In this document: piece by piece, positions 41,663 to 54,848 of the stretch
Numbering within the stretch: position 1 is the first letter of the stretch
Layout: the number at the start of each line of letters is the position of its first letter
Assembly (NCBI GenBank): GCA_009746045.1
Contig: RPFO01000406.1
Span: 1,394,030-1,458,029 of the forward strand
DNA: 64,000 nt
Direction of reading: 5' to 3'
Source: Mesostigma viride
Lineage: Eukaryota > Streptophyta > Mesostigmatophyceae > Mesostigmatales > Mesostigmataceae
The notes under the pieces: generated by a model
What the model saw: only the letters and a program-made list of their open reading frames with translations
Databases searched by the model: none
What the model was told of the DNA's origin: nothing
Made by a program: the position numbers and the translations under genes

Positions 41663-44600
41663 ATGGCAAGTCGCGTGGCTCCCGCGGCCGGAGCAAATCT
41701 CTTGGGTCAGCATGCCACCGACCGCAACCAAGAAGCCACCGCCTACGTGGGCAACCTTGACCCTCAGGTACCGTCTCGCGTTATCCGCCGGCACTCCATC
41801 TCATTGGGCTATGTCACGTGGTCAATGCGGTGCGGTGCTTCTGGCGTAGAAGCTCCTGTTATAGGGAAGCTTCTCCATGCATCGTTCCCGTTTGACATGG
41901 TCCCTCTTGTGCCAGCGGATGGGATGGCGCCGGTGTAGGTGCACTAGCAACTAACCAAGCTGTTTTTCGTGCCGTGTCTAGGCCGTTGCCGTAACGGTAT
42001 ATTGTGACAATGCTAGTGTAATGATGATGGTACCTCGCACGTACAGCACGCAGGCGTTTCTCATTAGCGCGGTGTACTTGTCATCGGCCTGCGCACCCAC
42101 TAGCATCGTGCGGCGAGCTATGCTCTTTGCGTGGTGATAGCTTTCGTGTGGTGATGATAACTTGCTGTGCCTTTTGAAGCGCGCTGCCTTTGTGCCTCCT
42201 GCTGGGGGTTGCACCTGTTGGTGGGTGGCAGGAGCACCCCCCATTGTTGCATGGGCGTTCCCCCAGATAGCGGCCAGTCAATCATTCTTGGTGGCTCGTT
42301 ACCAGCTTGATAGCCATCCATCCCATCCCTATTGACAAGTGTGATGGGTGACGAATGCGGGGGTAGGCCGAGGTACTGCAGCCAGTGCTCTCGACGACCA
42401 GCAAGGCCTCCTCTCCCCCTCCCACTGCCTTCGCCACCCTTTCCCCCTTCCTCTCCCCTCTGCTTCCTTCCCCTCATCTCCTTACAGCCTTTTTATCCCC
42501 ACCCTGGACCTCCTTCCCTGTGTTTCCCCCCCCGCCTCGGCCACTGTCACTACTGTCACTCCCCGCTTTTGCGCCACATTGGCTGTCCGTGACAATCATA
42601 GAAAACGCTGCAGGTAGCCCTGTTATTTTTTAATCCTTATCAGGTAAGCACTCAACCTGGTTCCGAGACACGCTCTTGCCCCACCGACGGATAGCCCCTC
42701 TTCTCTTGCATCTGCCAATGTGCAAGAGCAGTTTGGCGATCCGACGGTAATGAAAGAGCGTTTCTCGGAACCACGTTCACACGCTAGCGTCGCGCAATAC
42801 GCCTCGGAATCCTGCTTCCCCTGAGAGCATGAGGAGGCGCATGCCGACCCCACCCGTGCTCCACCCCACCCGTGCTGCACCCCACCCGTGCTGCACCCCA
42901 CCCGTGCCACCCACCGTCTCTTTTCCAAGCGGTTGGACCGGTTACCCGTCCGCCATCATGAGTACTCCGTGCTGGATATCGATGGCTTAATTAACTAATG
43001 GATCAAGCCGGCTCTTGTGTGTCTCGATGTATTCATCCGGATGCTGGTCCATTCCTCCGGCATGATGCGCAGGTCACGGAAGAACTGCTATGGGAGCTGT
43101 TTACGCAAGCCGGACCCGTCGGTGAGTGGCCCCAACGGCAGCGGATGCCCTCGATGTGGCACGCGCCCGCATGCGCAGGCTCCATCATCATCTATGCACA
43201 ATGCCCTCGTGCACTATTGCAAGCTGTCGTATTTTCAACGGCTGTTGGCAGCACCAATCGTCGGCGCCTCCACGTTCCATTGCGAATCGTGCCCCGCTCG
43301 ATTAAGTTCTATTCTTGTCCCCGTTCCAGTCTTCTCATTTCATCTACCCGCTGGTATCCTGCTGGAAAGGAGATCCAGTCACACAACAGGCATCAGGCAG
43401 CAGGCATCAGGCATCAGGCAACAGGCATCAGGTACCAAGCACCAGGCACCAGGCACCAGGCACCAGGCACCAGGCACCAGGCACCAGGCATCAGGCACCA
43501 GGCATCAGGCATCAGGCATCAAGCACCAGGCACCAGGCACCAGGCACCAGGCATCAGGCATCAGGCATCAGGCATCAGGCATCAGGCATCAGGCACCAGG
43601 CATCAGGCATCAGGCACCAGGCACCAGGCATCAGGCATCAGGCATCAGGCATAAGGCATCAGGCATCAGGCATCAGGCATCAGGCATCAGGCATCAGGCA
43701 TCAGGCATCAGGCATCAGGCATCAAGCACCAGGCATCAGGCATCAGGCAGCAGGCAGCAGGCAGCAGGCAGCAGGCATCAAGCACCAGGCATCAGGCATC
43801 AGGCATCAGGCATCAGGCATCAGGCATCAGGCATCAAGCACGGCATCAGGCATCAGGCATCAGGCATCAGGCATCAGGCATCAGGCATCAGGCACCAGGC
43901 ACCAGGCACCAGGCATCAGGCATCAGGCATCAGGCATCAGGCACCAGGCACCAGGCACCAGGCACCAGGCACCAGGCAGCAGGCATCAGGCATCAGGCAT
44001 CAGGCATCAGGCATCAGGCATCAGGCATCAGGCATCAGGCATCAGGCATCAGGCATCAGGCATCAGGCATCAGGCATCAGGCATCAGGCATCAGGCATCA
44101 GGCATCAGGCATCAGGCATCAGGCATCAGGCATCAGGCATCAGGCATCAGGCACCAGGCATCAGGCATCAGGCATCAGGCATCAGGCATCAGGCATCAGG
44201 CATCAGGCATCAGGCATCAGGCACCAGGCACCAGGCACCAGGCACCAGGCATCAGGCACCAGGCACCAGGCACCAGGCATCAGGCATCAGGCATCAGGCA
44301 CCAGGCACCAGGCATCAGGCATCAGGCACCAGGCACCAGGCATCAGGCATCAGGCATCAGGCATAAGGCATCAGGCATCAGGCATCAAGCACCAGGCACC
44401 AGGCATCAGGCAGCAGGCAGCAGGCAGCAGGCATCAGGCATCAAGCACCAGGCATCAGGCATCAGGCATCAGGCATCAGGCATCAGGCATCAGGCATCAG
44501 GCATCAGGCACCAGGCACCAGGCACCAGGCATCAGGCATCAGGCATCAGGCAGCAGGCAGCAGGCAGCAGGCATCAGGCACCAGGCATCAGGCATCAGGC

Positions 44601-47600
44601 ATCAGGCATCAGGCATTAGGCATCAGGCACCAGGCAGCAGGCAGCAGGCAGCAGGCATCAGGCACCAGGCATCAGGCATCAGGCATCAGGCATCAGGCAT
44701 CAGGCACCAGGCATCAGGCATCAGGCACCAGGCACCAGGCACCAGGCACCAGGCACCAGGCACCAGGCATCAGGCATCAGGCATCAGGCATCAGGCATCA
44801 GGCATCAGGCATCAGGCACAGGCATCAGGCATCAGGCATCAGGCATCAGGCATCAGGCACCAGGCACCAGGCACCAGGCACCAGGCACCAGGCACTAGGC
44901 ACCAGGCACCAGGCACCAGGCATCAGGCACCAGGCACCAGGCACCAGGCATCAGGCATCAGGCATCAGGCATCAGGCATGCACTAGGCATCAAGCACCAG
45001 GCATCAGGCAGCAGGCATCAGGCATCAGGCATCAGGCATCAGGCATCCGGCATCCGGCAGCAGGCAGCAGGCAGCAGGCATCAGGCACCAGGCATCAGGC
45101 ATCAGGCATCAGGCATCAGGCATCAGGCACCAGGCATCAGGCACCAGGCACCAGGCACCAGGCACCAGGCACCAGGCACCAGGCACCAGGCACCAGGCAC
45201 CAGGCACCAGGCACCAGGCACCAGGCACCAGGCACCAGGCACCAGGCATCAGGCACCAGGCATCAGGCATCAGGCATCAAGCACCAGGCACCAGGCACCA
45301 GGCACCAGGCATCAGGCATCAGGCATCAGGCATCAGGCATCAGGCATCAGGCACCAGGCATCAGGCATCAGGCACCAGGCACCAGGCATCAGGCATCAGG
45401 CATCAGGCATAAGGCATCAGGCATCAGGCATCAGGCATCAGGCATCAGGCATCAGGCATCAGGCATCAGGCATCAAGCACCAGGCATCAGGCAGCAGGCA
45501 GCAGGCAGCAGGCAGCAGGCATCAGGCATCAAGCACCAGGCATCAGGCATCAGGCATCAGGCATCAGGCATCAGGCATCAGGCATCAAGCACCAGGCATC
45601 AGGCATCAGGCATCAGGCATCAGGCATCAGGCATCAGGCATCAGGCACCAGGCACCAGGCACCAGGCATCAGGCATCAGGCATCAGGCATCAGGCACCAG
45701 GCACCAGGCACCAGGCACCAGGCACCAGGCATCAGGCAGCAGGCATCAGGCACCAGGCAGCAGGCAGCAGGCATCAGGCATCAGGCATCAGGCATCAGGC
45801 ATCAGGCATCAGGCATCAGGCATCAGGCATCAGGCATCAGGCATCAGGCATCAGGCATCAGGCATCAGGCACCAGGCATCAGGCATCAGGCATCAGGCAT
45901 CAGGCACCAGGCACCAGGCATCAGGCATCAGGCATCAGGCACCAGGCACCAGGCACCAGGCACCAGGCATCAGGCACCAGGCACCAGGCACCAGGCATCA
46001 GGCATCAGGCATCAGGCACCAGGCACCAGGCATCAGGCATCAGGCACCAGGCACCAGGCATCAGGCATCAGGCATAAGGCATCAGGCATCAGGCATCAAG
46101 CACCAGGCATCAGGCATCAGGCATCAGGCAGCAGGCATCAGGCATCAGGCATCAAGCACCAGGCATCAGGCATCAGGCATCAGGCATCAGGCATCAGGCA
46201 TCAGGCATCAGGCACCAGGCACCAGGCACCAGGCATCAGGCAGCAGGCAGCAGGCAGCAGGCAGCAGGCAGCAGGCATCAGGCACCAGGCAGCAGGCATC
46301 AGGCATCAGGCATCAGGCATCAGGCACCAGGCATCAGGCAGCAGGCAGCAGGCATCAGGCACCAGGCATCAGGCATCAGGCATCAGGCATCAGGCATCAG
46401 GCACCAGGCATCAGGCATCAGGCACCAGGCACCAGGCACCAGGCACCAGGCACCAGGCACCAGGCATCAGGCATCAGGCATCAGGCATCAGGCATCAGGC
46501 ATCAGGCATCAGGCACAGGCATCAGGCATCAGGCATCAGGCATCAGGCATCAGGCACCAGGCACCAGGCACCAGGCACCAGGCACCAGGCACCAGGCACC
46601 AGGCACCAGGCACCAGGCACCAGGCACCAGGCATCAGGCACCAGGCACCAGGCACCAGGCATCAGGCATCAGGCATCAGGCATCAGGCATCAGGCACTAG
46701 GCATCAAGCACCAGGCATCAGGCATCAGGCATCAGGCATAAGGCATCAGGCATCAGGCATCCGGCAGCAGGCATCCGGCAGCAGGCAGCAGGCAACAGGC
46801 ACCAGGCATCAGGCATCAGGCACCAGGCACCAGGCACCAGGCACCAGGCACCAGGCACCAGGCACCAGGCACCAGGCACCAGGCACCAGGCACCAGGCAT
46901 CAGGCATCAGGCATCAGGCACCAGGCACCAGGCACCAGGCACCAGGCATCAGGCATCAGGCATCAGGCACCAGGCACCAGGCACCAGGCACCAGGCACCA
47001 GGCACCAGGCACCAGGCACCAGGCACCAGGCACCAGGCACCAGGCATCAGGCATCAGGCATCAGGCACCAGGCACCAGGCACCAGGCACCAGGCATCAGG
47101 CATCAGGCACCAGGCATCAGGCATCAGGCATCAGACATAAGGCATCAGGCATCAGGCATCAAGCACCAGGCACCAGGCATCAGGCATCAGGCAGCAGGCA
47201 TCAGGCATCAGGCATCAAGCACCAGGCATCAGGCATCAGGCATCAGGCATCAGGCATCAGGCATCAGGCATCAGGCACCAGGCACCAGGCACCAGGCATC
47301 AGGCAGCAGGCAGCAGGCAGCAGGCAGCAGGCAGCAGGCATCAGGCACCAGGCATCAGGCATCAGGCATCAGGCATCAGGCATCAGGCATCAGGCATCAG
47401 GCATCAGGCACCAGGCATCAGGCAGCAGGCAGCAGGCATCAGGCACCCGGCATCAGGCATCAGGCATCAGGCATCAGGCATCAGGCACCAGGCATCAGGC
47501 ATCAGGCACCAGGCACCAGGCACCAGGCACCAGGCACCAGGCATCAGGCATCAGGCATCAGGCATCAGGCATCAGGCATCAGGCATCAGGCACAGGCATC

Positions 47601-50600
47601 AGGCATCAGGCATCAGGCATCAGGCATCAGGCACCAGGCACCAGGCACCAGGCACCAGGCACCAGGCACCAGGCACCAGGCACCAGGCACCAGGCACCAG
47701 GCACCAGGCACCAGGCATCAGGCATCAGGCACCAGGCACCAGGCATCAGGCATCAGGCATCAGGCATCAGGCATCAGGCACTAGGCATCAAGCACCAGGC
47801 ATCAGGCATCAGGCATCAGGCATCAGGCATCAGGCATCAGGCATCAGGCATCAGGCATCAGGCACCAGGCATCAGGCATCAGGCATCAGGCACCAGGCAT
47901 CAGGCACCAGGCACCAGGCACCAGGCACCAGGCACCAGGCACCAGGCACCAGGCACCAGGCACCAGGCACCAGGCACCAGGCACCAGGCACCAGGCACCA
48001 GGCACCAGGCACCAGGCACCAGGCACCAGGCACCAGGCACCAGGCACCAGGCACCAGGCACCAGGCACCAGGCACCAGGCACCAGGCACCAGGCACCAGG
48101 CACCAGGCACCAGGCACCAGGCACCAGGCACCAGGCACCAGGCACCAGGCACCAGGCACCAGGCACTAGGCACCAGGCACCAGGCACCAGGCACCAGGCA
48201 CCAGGCACCAGGCACCAGGCACCAGGCACCAGGCACCAGGCACCAGGCACCAGGCACCAGGCACCAGGCATCAGGCATCAGGCAGCAGGCAGCAGGCAGC
48301 AGGCACCAGGCAGCAGGCAGCAGGCAGCAGGCAGCAGGCAGCAGGCAGCAGGCATCAGGCACCAGGCATCAGGCATCAGGCATCAGGCATCAGGCATTAG
48401 GCATCAGGCATCAGGCACCAGGCACCAGGCACCAGGCATCAGGCATCAGGCACCAGGCACCAGGCACCAGGCACCAGGCACCAGGCACCAGGCACCAGGC
48501 ACCAGGCACCAGGCACCAGGCACCAGGCACCAGGCACCAGGCATCAGGCATCAGGCATCAGGCACCAGGCATCAGGCACCAGGCACCAGGCATCAGGCAT
48601 CAGGCACCAGGCACCAGGCATCAGGCATCAGGCACCAGGCACCAGGCATCAGGCATCAGGCACCAGGCACCAGGCATCAGGCATCAGGCATCAGGCATCA
48701 GGCATCAGGCACCAGGCACCAGGCACCAGGCACCAGGCAGCAGGCAGCAGGCATCAGGCATCAGGCATCAGGCATCAGGCATCAGGCATCAGGCACCAGG
48801 CACCAGGCACCAGGCATCAGGCATCAGGCATCAGGCACCAGGCACCAGGCACCAGGCACCAGGCACCAGGCATCAGGCACCAGGCATCAGGCATCAGGCA
48901 CCAGGCAGCAGGCAGCAGGCAGCAGGCAGCAGGCAGCAGGCAGCAGGCAGCAGGCAGCAGGCATCAGGCATCAGGCATCAGGCATCAGGCATCAGGCATC
49001 AGGCATCAGGCATCAGGCATCAGGCATCAGGCATCAGGCATCAGGCATCAGGCATCAGGCATCAGGCATCAGGCATCAGGCATCAGGCACCAGGCATCAG
49101 GCATCAGGCATCAGGCATCAGGCATCAGGCATCAGGCATCAGGCATCAGGCATCAGGCATCAGGCATCAGGCACCAGGCATCAGGCATCAGGCATCAGGC
49201 ATCAGGCACCAGGCATCAGGCATCAGGCATCAGGCATCAGGCATCAGGCATCAGGCATGGCAGCCTCCCCCCTGGACCTATCTTCCTGTTGGTCCCAGCA
49301 CCACCCAGCGCGCAAACTCATTGGCTGCAAGTCCCTCGTTCTGCTATCTCCCCCGCTCGTTTGTCGCGGTCGTTTGCAGTCAATGTCTACCTGCCCAAAG
49401 ACCGCGTCACGGGCCAGCACCAAGGCTACGGGTTCGTCGAGTTTCGGTCGGAAGACGACGCCGACTATGTGAGTTTGCTGCGCACTCTCTCAGGCGTCCC
49501 TGTGCACCCGCTGATCACCCTTGATGCTGAGGTGTTGAATGGGCGACCTGGGGGGCAAGGCTCGGATGATAATAGTAGTATATAGTCTTGGGCCGCATGG
49601 GTGGCTGGGGCCTCACATATCTTCTATGGTAGGGGAAAAGGTTGGGGAGGAGAAGCTGGCGCATGCAGCGGTCTGCTCCGCCTTGCGCTGATGCAACCAA
49701 GTTGACACATGCGGGGGATGATGGCACATAGCCATAGGTGTGCATGCCCGATGGTGCAGATGATGGGACCACTAGACGAGGGAATACGCAGCCGTGCATC
49801 CGTGTTGGCCTGGACACAGCGCGTTCCTTGTTGGTCGTGTCGCTTGGGGCCAGAATAGTCCGCCCCTGCCGTCCTATAGCAGCAGTTCATGATGTGCGGT
49901 CTTGCCTTTAGTACATTGGGCCCCCCTTGCATGCTTGTCTCACCTTTGTGGTGCGAACGCCTGGTGCCTGGCTGCCACATGGACGTGTGTGCCCATGTTG
50001 GTGCTCACACCTTTGACTCCATTCCCGTGCGCGTGGCCGCGTTACGTCCGCGAGCAGGGCATCAAGATCATGAACATGATCAAAATGTTCGGCAAGCCCC
50101 TGCGCGTGAACAAGGTGAGCGGGGCCCACTGGGGGATTCGGGTTCCAAGGCTTTCGGGGTTTGACCAGGGATTGGCAACTCGGGTTTAACCCACAGTGTG
50201 ACTATGTTTTGCTGCCTGCTAACTGGCGTGCTGCGAGCCATGCATGAGGGGGCAGCTCCTTGGTGACGGTTGTCTGCTAAGGGGGCAGCTCCTTGGTGAT
50301 GGTTTTCATGCATGAGGGGGCAGCTCCTTGATGATGGTTGTCTGCTAAGGGGGCAGCTCCTTGATGATGGTTATCTATCTAGGGTACAGCTCCTCTGCAC
50401 TCTTATATCTACAAAGGGGGCCAGCTCCTTGATGATGATTATCCTTAGTGGAGGCTAGCAGGAGGCCGCCAACGGGAAATGGTAGGTTGTGTGCCAGCCA
50501 TGTCAGCTCCCTTCGTGTCTTTTGCGCATTTCTTTGGGGGGGGGGGGGGCACGCTTCTATCAAGCGAGTACCCAACAGGTGATGTGTTTGCCTGTGGGAG

Positions 50601-53600
50601 CGCCCTTTTCCTTTGCTTTTTTGACTGCATGGCTGCTGGTCTTCTTAAGATATAAACGAGCCTGGCCTCCTCCCAATCTTCTACCTCTTGCCTCCGGGCG
50701 CTGTCTGCCTTACTGCAACTGCTTCTCATGCACTTGCTGCTGGCGCCGCTTGCGCCTGTTTTCACCGCGGTCTCGTTTTATCTTCCGTGGCAAGCGCCAC
50801 TCCAGGCTAATACATCGTGCACGCTGGCATTTGTCCCTCTTGTGCTCCCAACTCACTTCCTGTGCTGGCAGCGCATCTTCCTGTGGTTGCTTGCGTGCTC
50901 GCATGCCACAATGCCAACCGTATGTTCATGACTGGCATCCCTCACCTCTGCTGCCACACCCACCACTTTGCGCCTGTGTGGCATCTTGTTGTTGCTGTTG
51001 CAGGCGTCGCAAGAGCGCAAGGCCGTGGGCGTTGGCGCCAATCTGTTCATCGGCCACCTGGCCCCGGTGCGTGTGCTGTGGGGCAGCAGTGCTCGCACGC
51101 TCAGCTACGGCTTCGGGTGGTGGATTGTGAAGGCGTTGAGTACTGTAAGGGTGGCGTGGCCTTTCCTATGAGGCTGCTATGTCCCTTTGCCCTTGGCTGT
51201 TGGCCCTGGCTGTGTTATTGGCAGGGAATTCACGGTAGGGATGTCTGAAGTGGATTATTTTCCCAGGCCATGGTCTGTTTAGTGGAAGGAGGGATATGCG
51301 CTCGGGGACATAAAAGAGGGACAAGGGAGCATGGGATAGCCTGACAGGGATGGCCAGGTGTCCTGGTCTGCCCCAAGTAGATGGGCACGTTTTCAGGTGC
51401 GCATTGTGAAGGATGCAGCATGCGCTGGTGGGGACAAGAGCCACTGTCAGGTAGAGCAAGGCAGGCACTCTTCCTTACCACCCACGCATGTTGCCAACAG
51501 ATGAGATGCCTCATGGGATGACCCAGCCAGAGCGTAGGTCAACGTTTCTTGCCAGATCAAGATGGATTGTCTCGGCTGTTTTTTTTCTCAAGTTTCGCTC
51601 GCGGGTGCTCACAAGGTAGGAGGCAGAGAGAGACGTTGGGGCGTTCGCGCATGATGGGTTGGCTCGCATCCTTGTTCATGCGCTCGTTGCCATGCGCCCG
51701 CTTACCTGCGCTCGTGCTCTTGACCTGTGTTCTGCACGATCTGCACGATCTGCACGATCTGCACGATCTGCACGATCTGCACGATCTGCACGGTCTGCAC
51801 GATCTGCACGATCTGCACGGTCTGCACGATCTGCACGATATGCACGATCTGTGCTCTGCATGATACAGGAGGTGGATGAGAAGCTGCTGTACGACACGTT
51901 CAGCGCGTTTGGAGTCATCATCACAACACCAAAGGTAATCGCGTGCTGTTGTGGCCAAGGCACCAAAGTTACGCAAGTGCTGTTGTGGTGACGGCACCAA
52001 AGGTGTGGTTGTGGGGGGACAAACGCAACACCTGTGACAGGGGGTGACCATGACCATGACCATATGCCTGGCGACACGATGGCGACACGATGACCACGGC
52101 TCCAGAGGTACACGTCTCTTGGCCATCGTAACATCCAAGGGAAGGGGCAGATGCCAGCGACCGACATCCCTATCTATGGCATGAAGTTGACGCTGGTGCT
52201 AACCTACACACCATGGAGTCTTCCAACTAGGTTTGCGGAAGCGGGCGGCCTTGAGTAGCGTTGCAAATCACTCAGCACTCTGTGTCTTGCTTGAAACTGC
52301 ATCGCTCGATTGTGTGGTTGTCTCTACATATCAACACGTCGTCTCCCACCCCACCAGATCATGCGGGACCCAGAGTCGGGCAACCCTAGGGGGTTCGGCT
52401 TCATCAGCTACGACTCGTTCGAGGCGTCCGACGCAGCCATCGAGGTGAGCGACTACCTGTTTAGGCGCGCCGCCATTGGCCATCGTCTTAGAGATGGTAA
52501 TGGCTTGCAAACAGTGAGTGCAAATTGTGTGCAAATTGTGTGTTACATGCTTGCAAACGGTGTGCAAATGGTGTGCCAAGGCATCCTATGGGCCTATGGG
52601 GTTCATGGGGTAGGCATCCTATGGGCCTATGGGGTTCTGAGCGTGAAAAGGTTGAATAAAGATCCGACCGTCATTATGAAGAAGCATTGAGGAAGCAATC
52701 ACCAACCATCTCTTTTTCTTTCCCCTCTCCCTTCCCTTCCTGAACTTTGGTCGAGGGATCATGGCTCGTTTTTCATGTCTTTCTCCTCCTCGTGTGCGTG
52801 CTGGTGGCTCGCCCACCTGCGTAAGAGCCTGCGGCTCACATCTCCTATGTTTGTGCCACGTGTGCAGGCCATGGACGGGCAGTACTTGTGCAACAATGCT
52901 ATCTCGGTGTCCTACGCGTACAAGAAGGATATGCGCGGTGAACGGCACGGGACGCCCTCCGGTACGCAGCAGCGTGCCACATACCTGCCTGCCTGCCTGT
53001 ACGCAGCAGCGTGCCACATGCCTGCCTGCCTATACACAGCAGCGTGCCACATGCCTGCCTGCCTGTACGCAGCAGCATGCCACATGCCTGCCTGCCTCTT
53101 CTTCTTCACCATGTCCTCTTGCGATAACAGTGTCCTAATTTGGATCCAACCGAGCCAAATACTGGTGGCTTGTGGAGAGCTGCCATGGCTGGTTAGCCAA
53201 TGAGATGCCCCGGCCGTACGACAGCCAGTGGCCCGCCCATGTCCAGCCCGCCCACCCTCACGAATCGCTTGTCTTAAAAATGGTGGGCAGCCGGTAGGGT
53301 GCTTCCACAGTGTTTGCTGCTTGGTGCTCGTGGGTTGCGGGAGACTTATGTGCCTGTGAGCTAATGCTTCGCTTGTTGGAGGAATGCGTCTGTTTTGTCT
53401 TTGCGATGACGGATCGAGCTATCCTACTATAGAGCGACCTCATCGGATAGAGTGACAGCTTCCCTGTCCCATCATGTTAAGGTGAACTTTCTGCCGGCTG
53501 TCAAGGCATGCCACTTGTGTATGTTTTTTTGTGTAAGGGGGTTCCCTGATATCCAACTCACTGCCATGGGTCCTCATTAACGTAGACTAATGGATATAGA

Positions 53601-54848
53601 CCGAAGAGTCCCATCATCACCCTTCCCTGCTTGGGTAGCGGGGACAGGTGGGAGGTGGACCACGGGCAAGCATTGGGCAACAAAGCCATGTGCATGTCAG
53701 GTGTCAGCATTCCTGCCCACTCTCTCTTTCAGTAGGTCGTTCCACCATGCACATTCCTGCCTGTTGGACCACCCGGTGCAGCCTGCCTCGCGTTATTGAC
53801 TCGGGCTTCCCCCTGGCCTGGGTGCCTTCCTGGCCATCAGTTGCCTACACCCATCCACAAGGTGACTCCCCTCGTTGTGGGAGTATTCAGTGTCGTGCGC
53901 CAGTATTCAGTGTCGTGCGCCAGTATTCAGTGACGTGTTCTTTGCTATCCTCCCGTTGGTCTCATGACGCTCCCGTGGTCTCTTCTATTCTGTCGCTTTC
54001 CCCTTCGTTCCCCTGGCCTCGTCTCTCTGTCATCTCGTCGTTGTTTTGTGTCACGCCGCTGCCTTGCTCGTGTCCCGTGTGCTATGGTCGCTGCGTTTCT
54101 CCATCCAACAGAGCGGCTGCTGGCCGCCACCACCCAGTCCAGCACCAAGAACCGGCCGCACACGCTCTTCTCGGCGGGCCCCAGTCAGCCCCCCGGCCCA
54201 GGGCTTGCGATGGACCAGCCGCCGCTGCCGCCCCCGTATCCCGGCGAGATGCCCCCCGCCCCGCTGCCCAATGGGGCGCCCCCACCCCCGCCCCCACCAT
54301 CGTTTGCGCAACCACCGCCACCCATGCCGCCGGGGATGCCCCAGCCTCCGCCGCCCTACTATCCGCAGCCGCCGCCATCGCCGTACACGCCGGGGCCACC
54401 CATGCCCCCGCAGGCGCCTATGTACCAGCAGCCGCCACCGCCGCAGCCAAGGCCCCCACCCCCGATGCCTATGGGCATGCCGCCGCCCCCAGGACAGCCC
54501 CGGCCGCCGCCTCCCATGCCCGGCCAGCCGCCGTACCCTGGAAGTCAGGGAGTGGGGATGCCCCCCCCGATGCCGCAATATCCTGGGGGTGGCCGTCCAC
54601 CACCCCCACCCCCCGGGGCGGGGCAGATGCAGCCCCCTGGCACGTACCCGCCCCCTCCGCAGCCAGGTTACCCGGGCCAGCCGGGGCAGCCGCCTCCCTA
54701 CCGGCCACCTGGCAGCTACCCTGGACCCGGTGGCCCACGGCCAGGGATGCCACCTCCCCCTGGCATGCATGGATATGGTCATCTGAACGGCCCGCCCATG
54801 CCTCCGGGCATGCCGCCCCCACCCCCTCCTCCATCCGCCAATCGGTAG
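41663..54848 (+). CDS. SF3B4: Splicing factor 3B subunit 4 (SAP49/Hsh49), 9 exons
   Basis: Exons: 41663-41767, 43073-43121, 49380-49468, 50058-50114, 51004-51066, 51869-51934, 52358-52444, 52868-52961, 54112-54848. All junctions are GT-AG and in phase; the product is 448 residues (human about 424). Two RRMs are clear. RRM1 has AYVGNLD (RNP2, 27-33) and QGYGFVEF (RNP1, about 66-73), with the family signature [16 protein letters not shown]2 has NLFIGHL (about 113-119) and RGFGFISY (154-161), with [14 protein letters not shown] between. NGQYLCN-type and KGERHG-type signatures are present ([24 protein letters not shown]). The C-terminal 240 residues are Pro/Gly/Met-rich as in all SF3B4 proteins. 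The protein sits in the SF3b part of U2 snRNP and contacts pre-mRNA just upstream of the branch point. It is intact. It is unusual in its introns, especially intron 2 (6.3 kb, 94% heptamer repeat). Confidence 0.97.
43388..49257 (+). repeat. 5.9-kb heptamer array (CAGGCAT/CAGGCAC)n in SF3B4 intron 2
   Basis: About 840 units of 7 bp, mostly CAGGCAT and CAGGCAC with CAGGCAG, CAAGCAC, TAAGGCA and CTAGGCA variants. The variants are clustered and recur in the same order, showing higher-order blocks. It ends 122 bp before the exon 3 acceptor. Frames encoding RHQASGI or WCLVPGA repeats are artefacts. Confidence 0.99.
50226..50440 (+). repeat. 35-45-bp repeats in SF3B4 intron 4
   Basis: Five to six copies of a unit built on GGGGGCAGCTCCTTGATGAT and GGTTGTCTGCTAAG or CATGCATGA. 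They start 110 bp after the exon 4 donor. Confidence 0.85.
51729..51858 (+). repeat. 9-bp (CTGCACGAT)n repeat leading into the exon 6 acceptor of SF3B4
   Basis: About fourteen copies, two or three with CGGT instead of CGAT, end eleven bases before the acceptor at 51868. The intron end reads CTCTGCATGATACAG, itself a decayed unit. Confidence 0.93.
51924..52013 (+). repeat. Triplication across the exon 6 donor of SF3B4
   Basis: The junction ACACCAAAG-GTAATCGCG plus TGCTGTTGTGG is repeated as GCACCAAAG-TTACGCAAG plus TGCTGTTGTGG, and as GCACCAAAG-GTGTGG plus TTGTGG. The exon end is copied into the intron twice; only one copy retains GT after AAAG. Confidence 0.85.
52961..53098 (+). repeat. 33-37-bp repeat starting at the exon 8 donor of SF3B4
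   Basis: Four copies begin exactly at the donor GTACGC. The unit starts GTACGCAGCAGCGTGCCACA and ends CTGCCTGCCT. Copies 2 and 4 keep TGTACGC; copy 3 has TATACAC. Confidence 0.92.

Noticed and set aside
43017-48362. Frames encoding RHQASGI or WCLVPGA repeats
   Set aside because: Products of the heptamer array in SF3B4 intron 2. The flanking SF3B4 exons join in phase without them.
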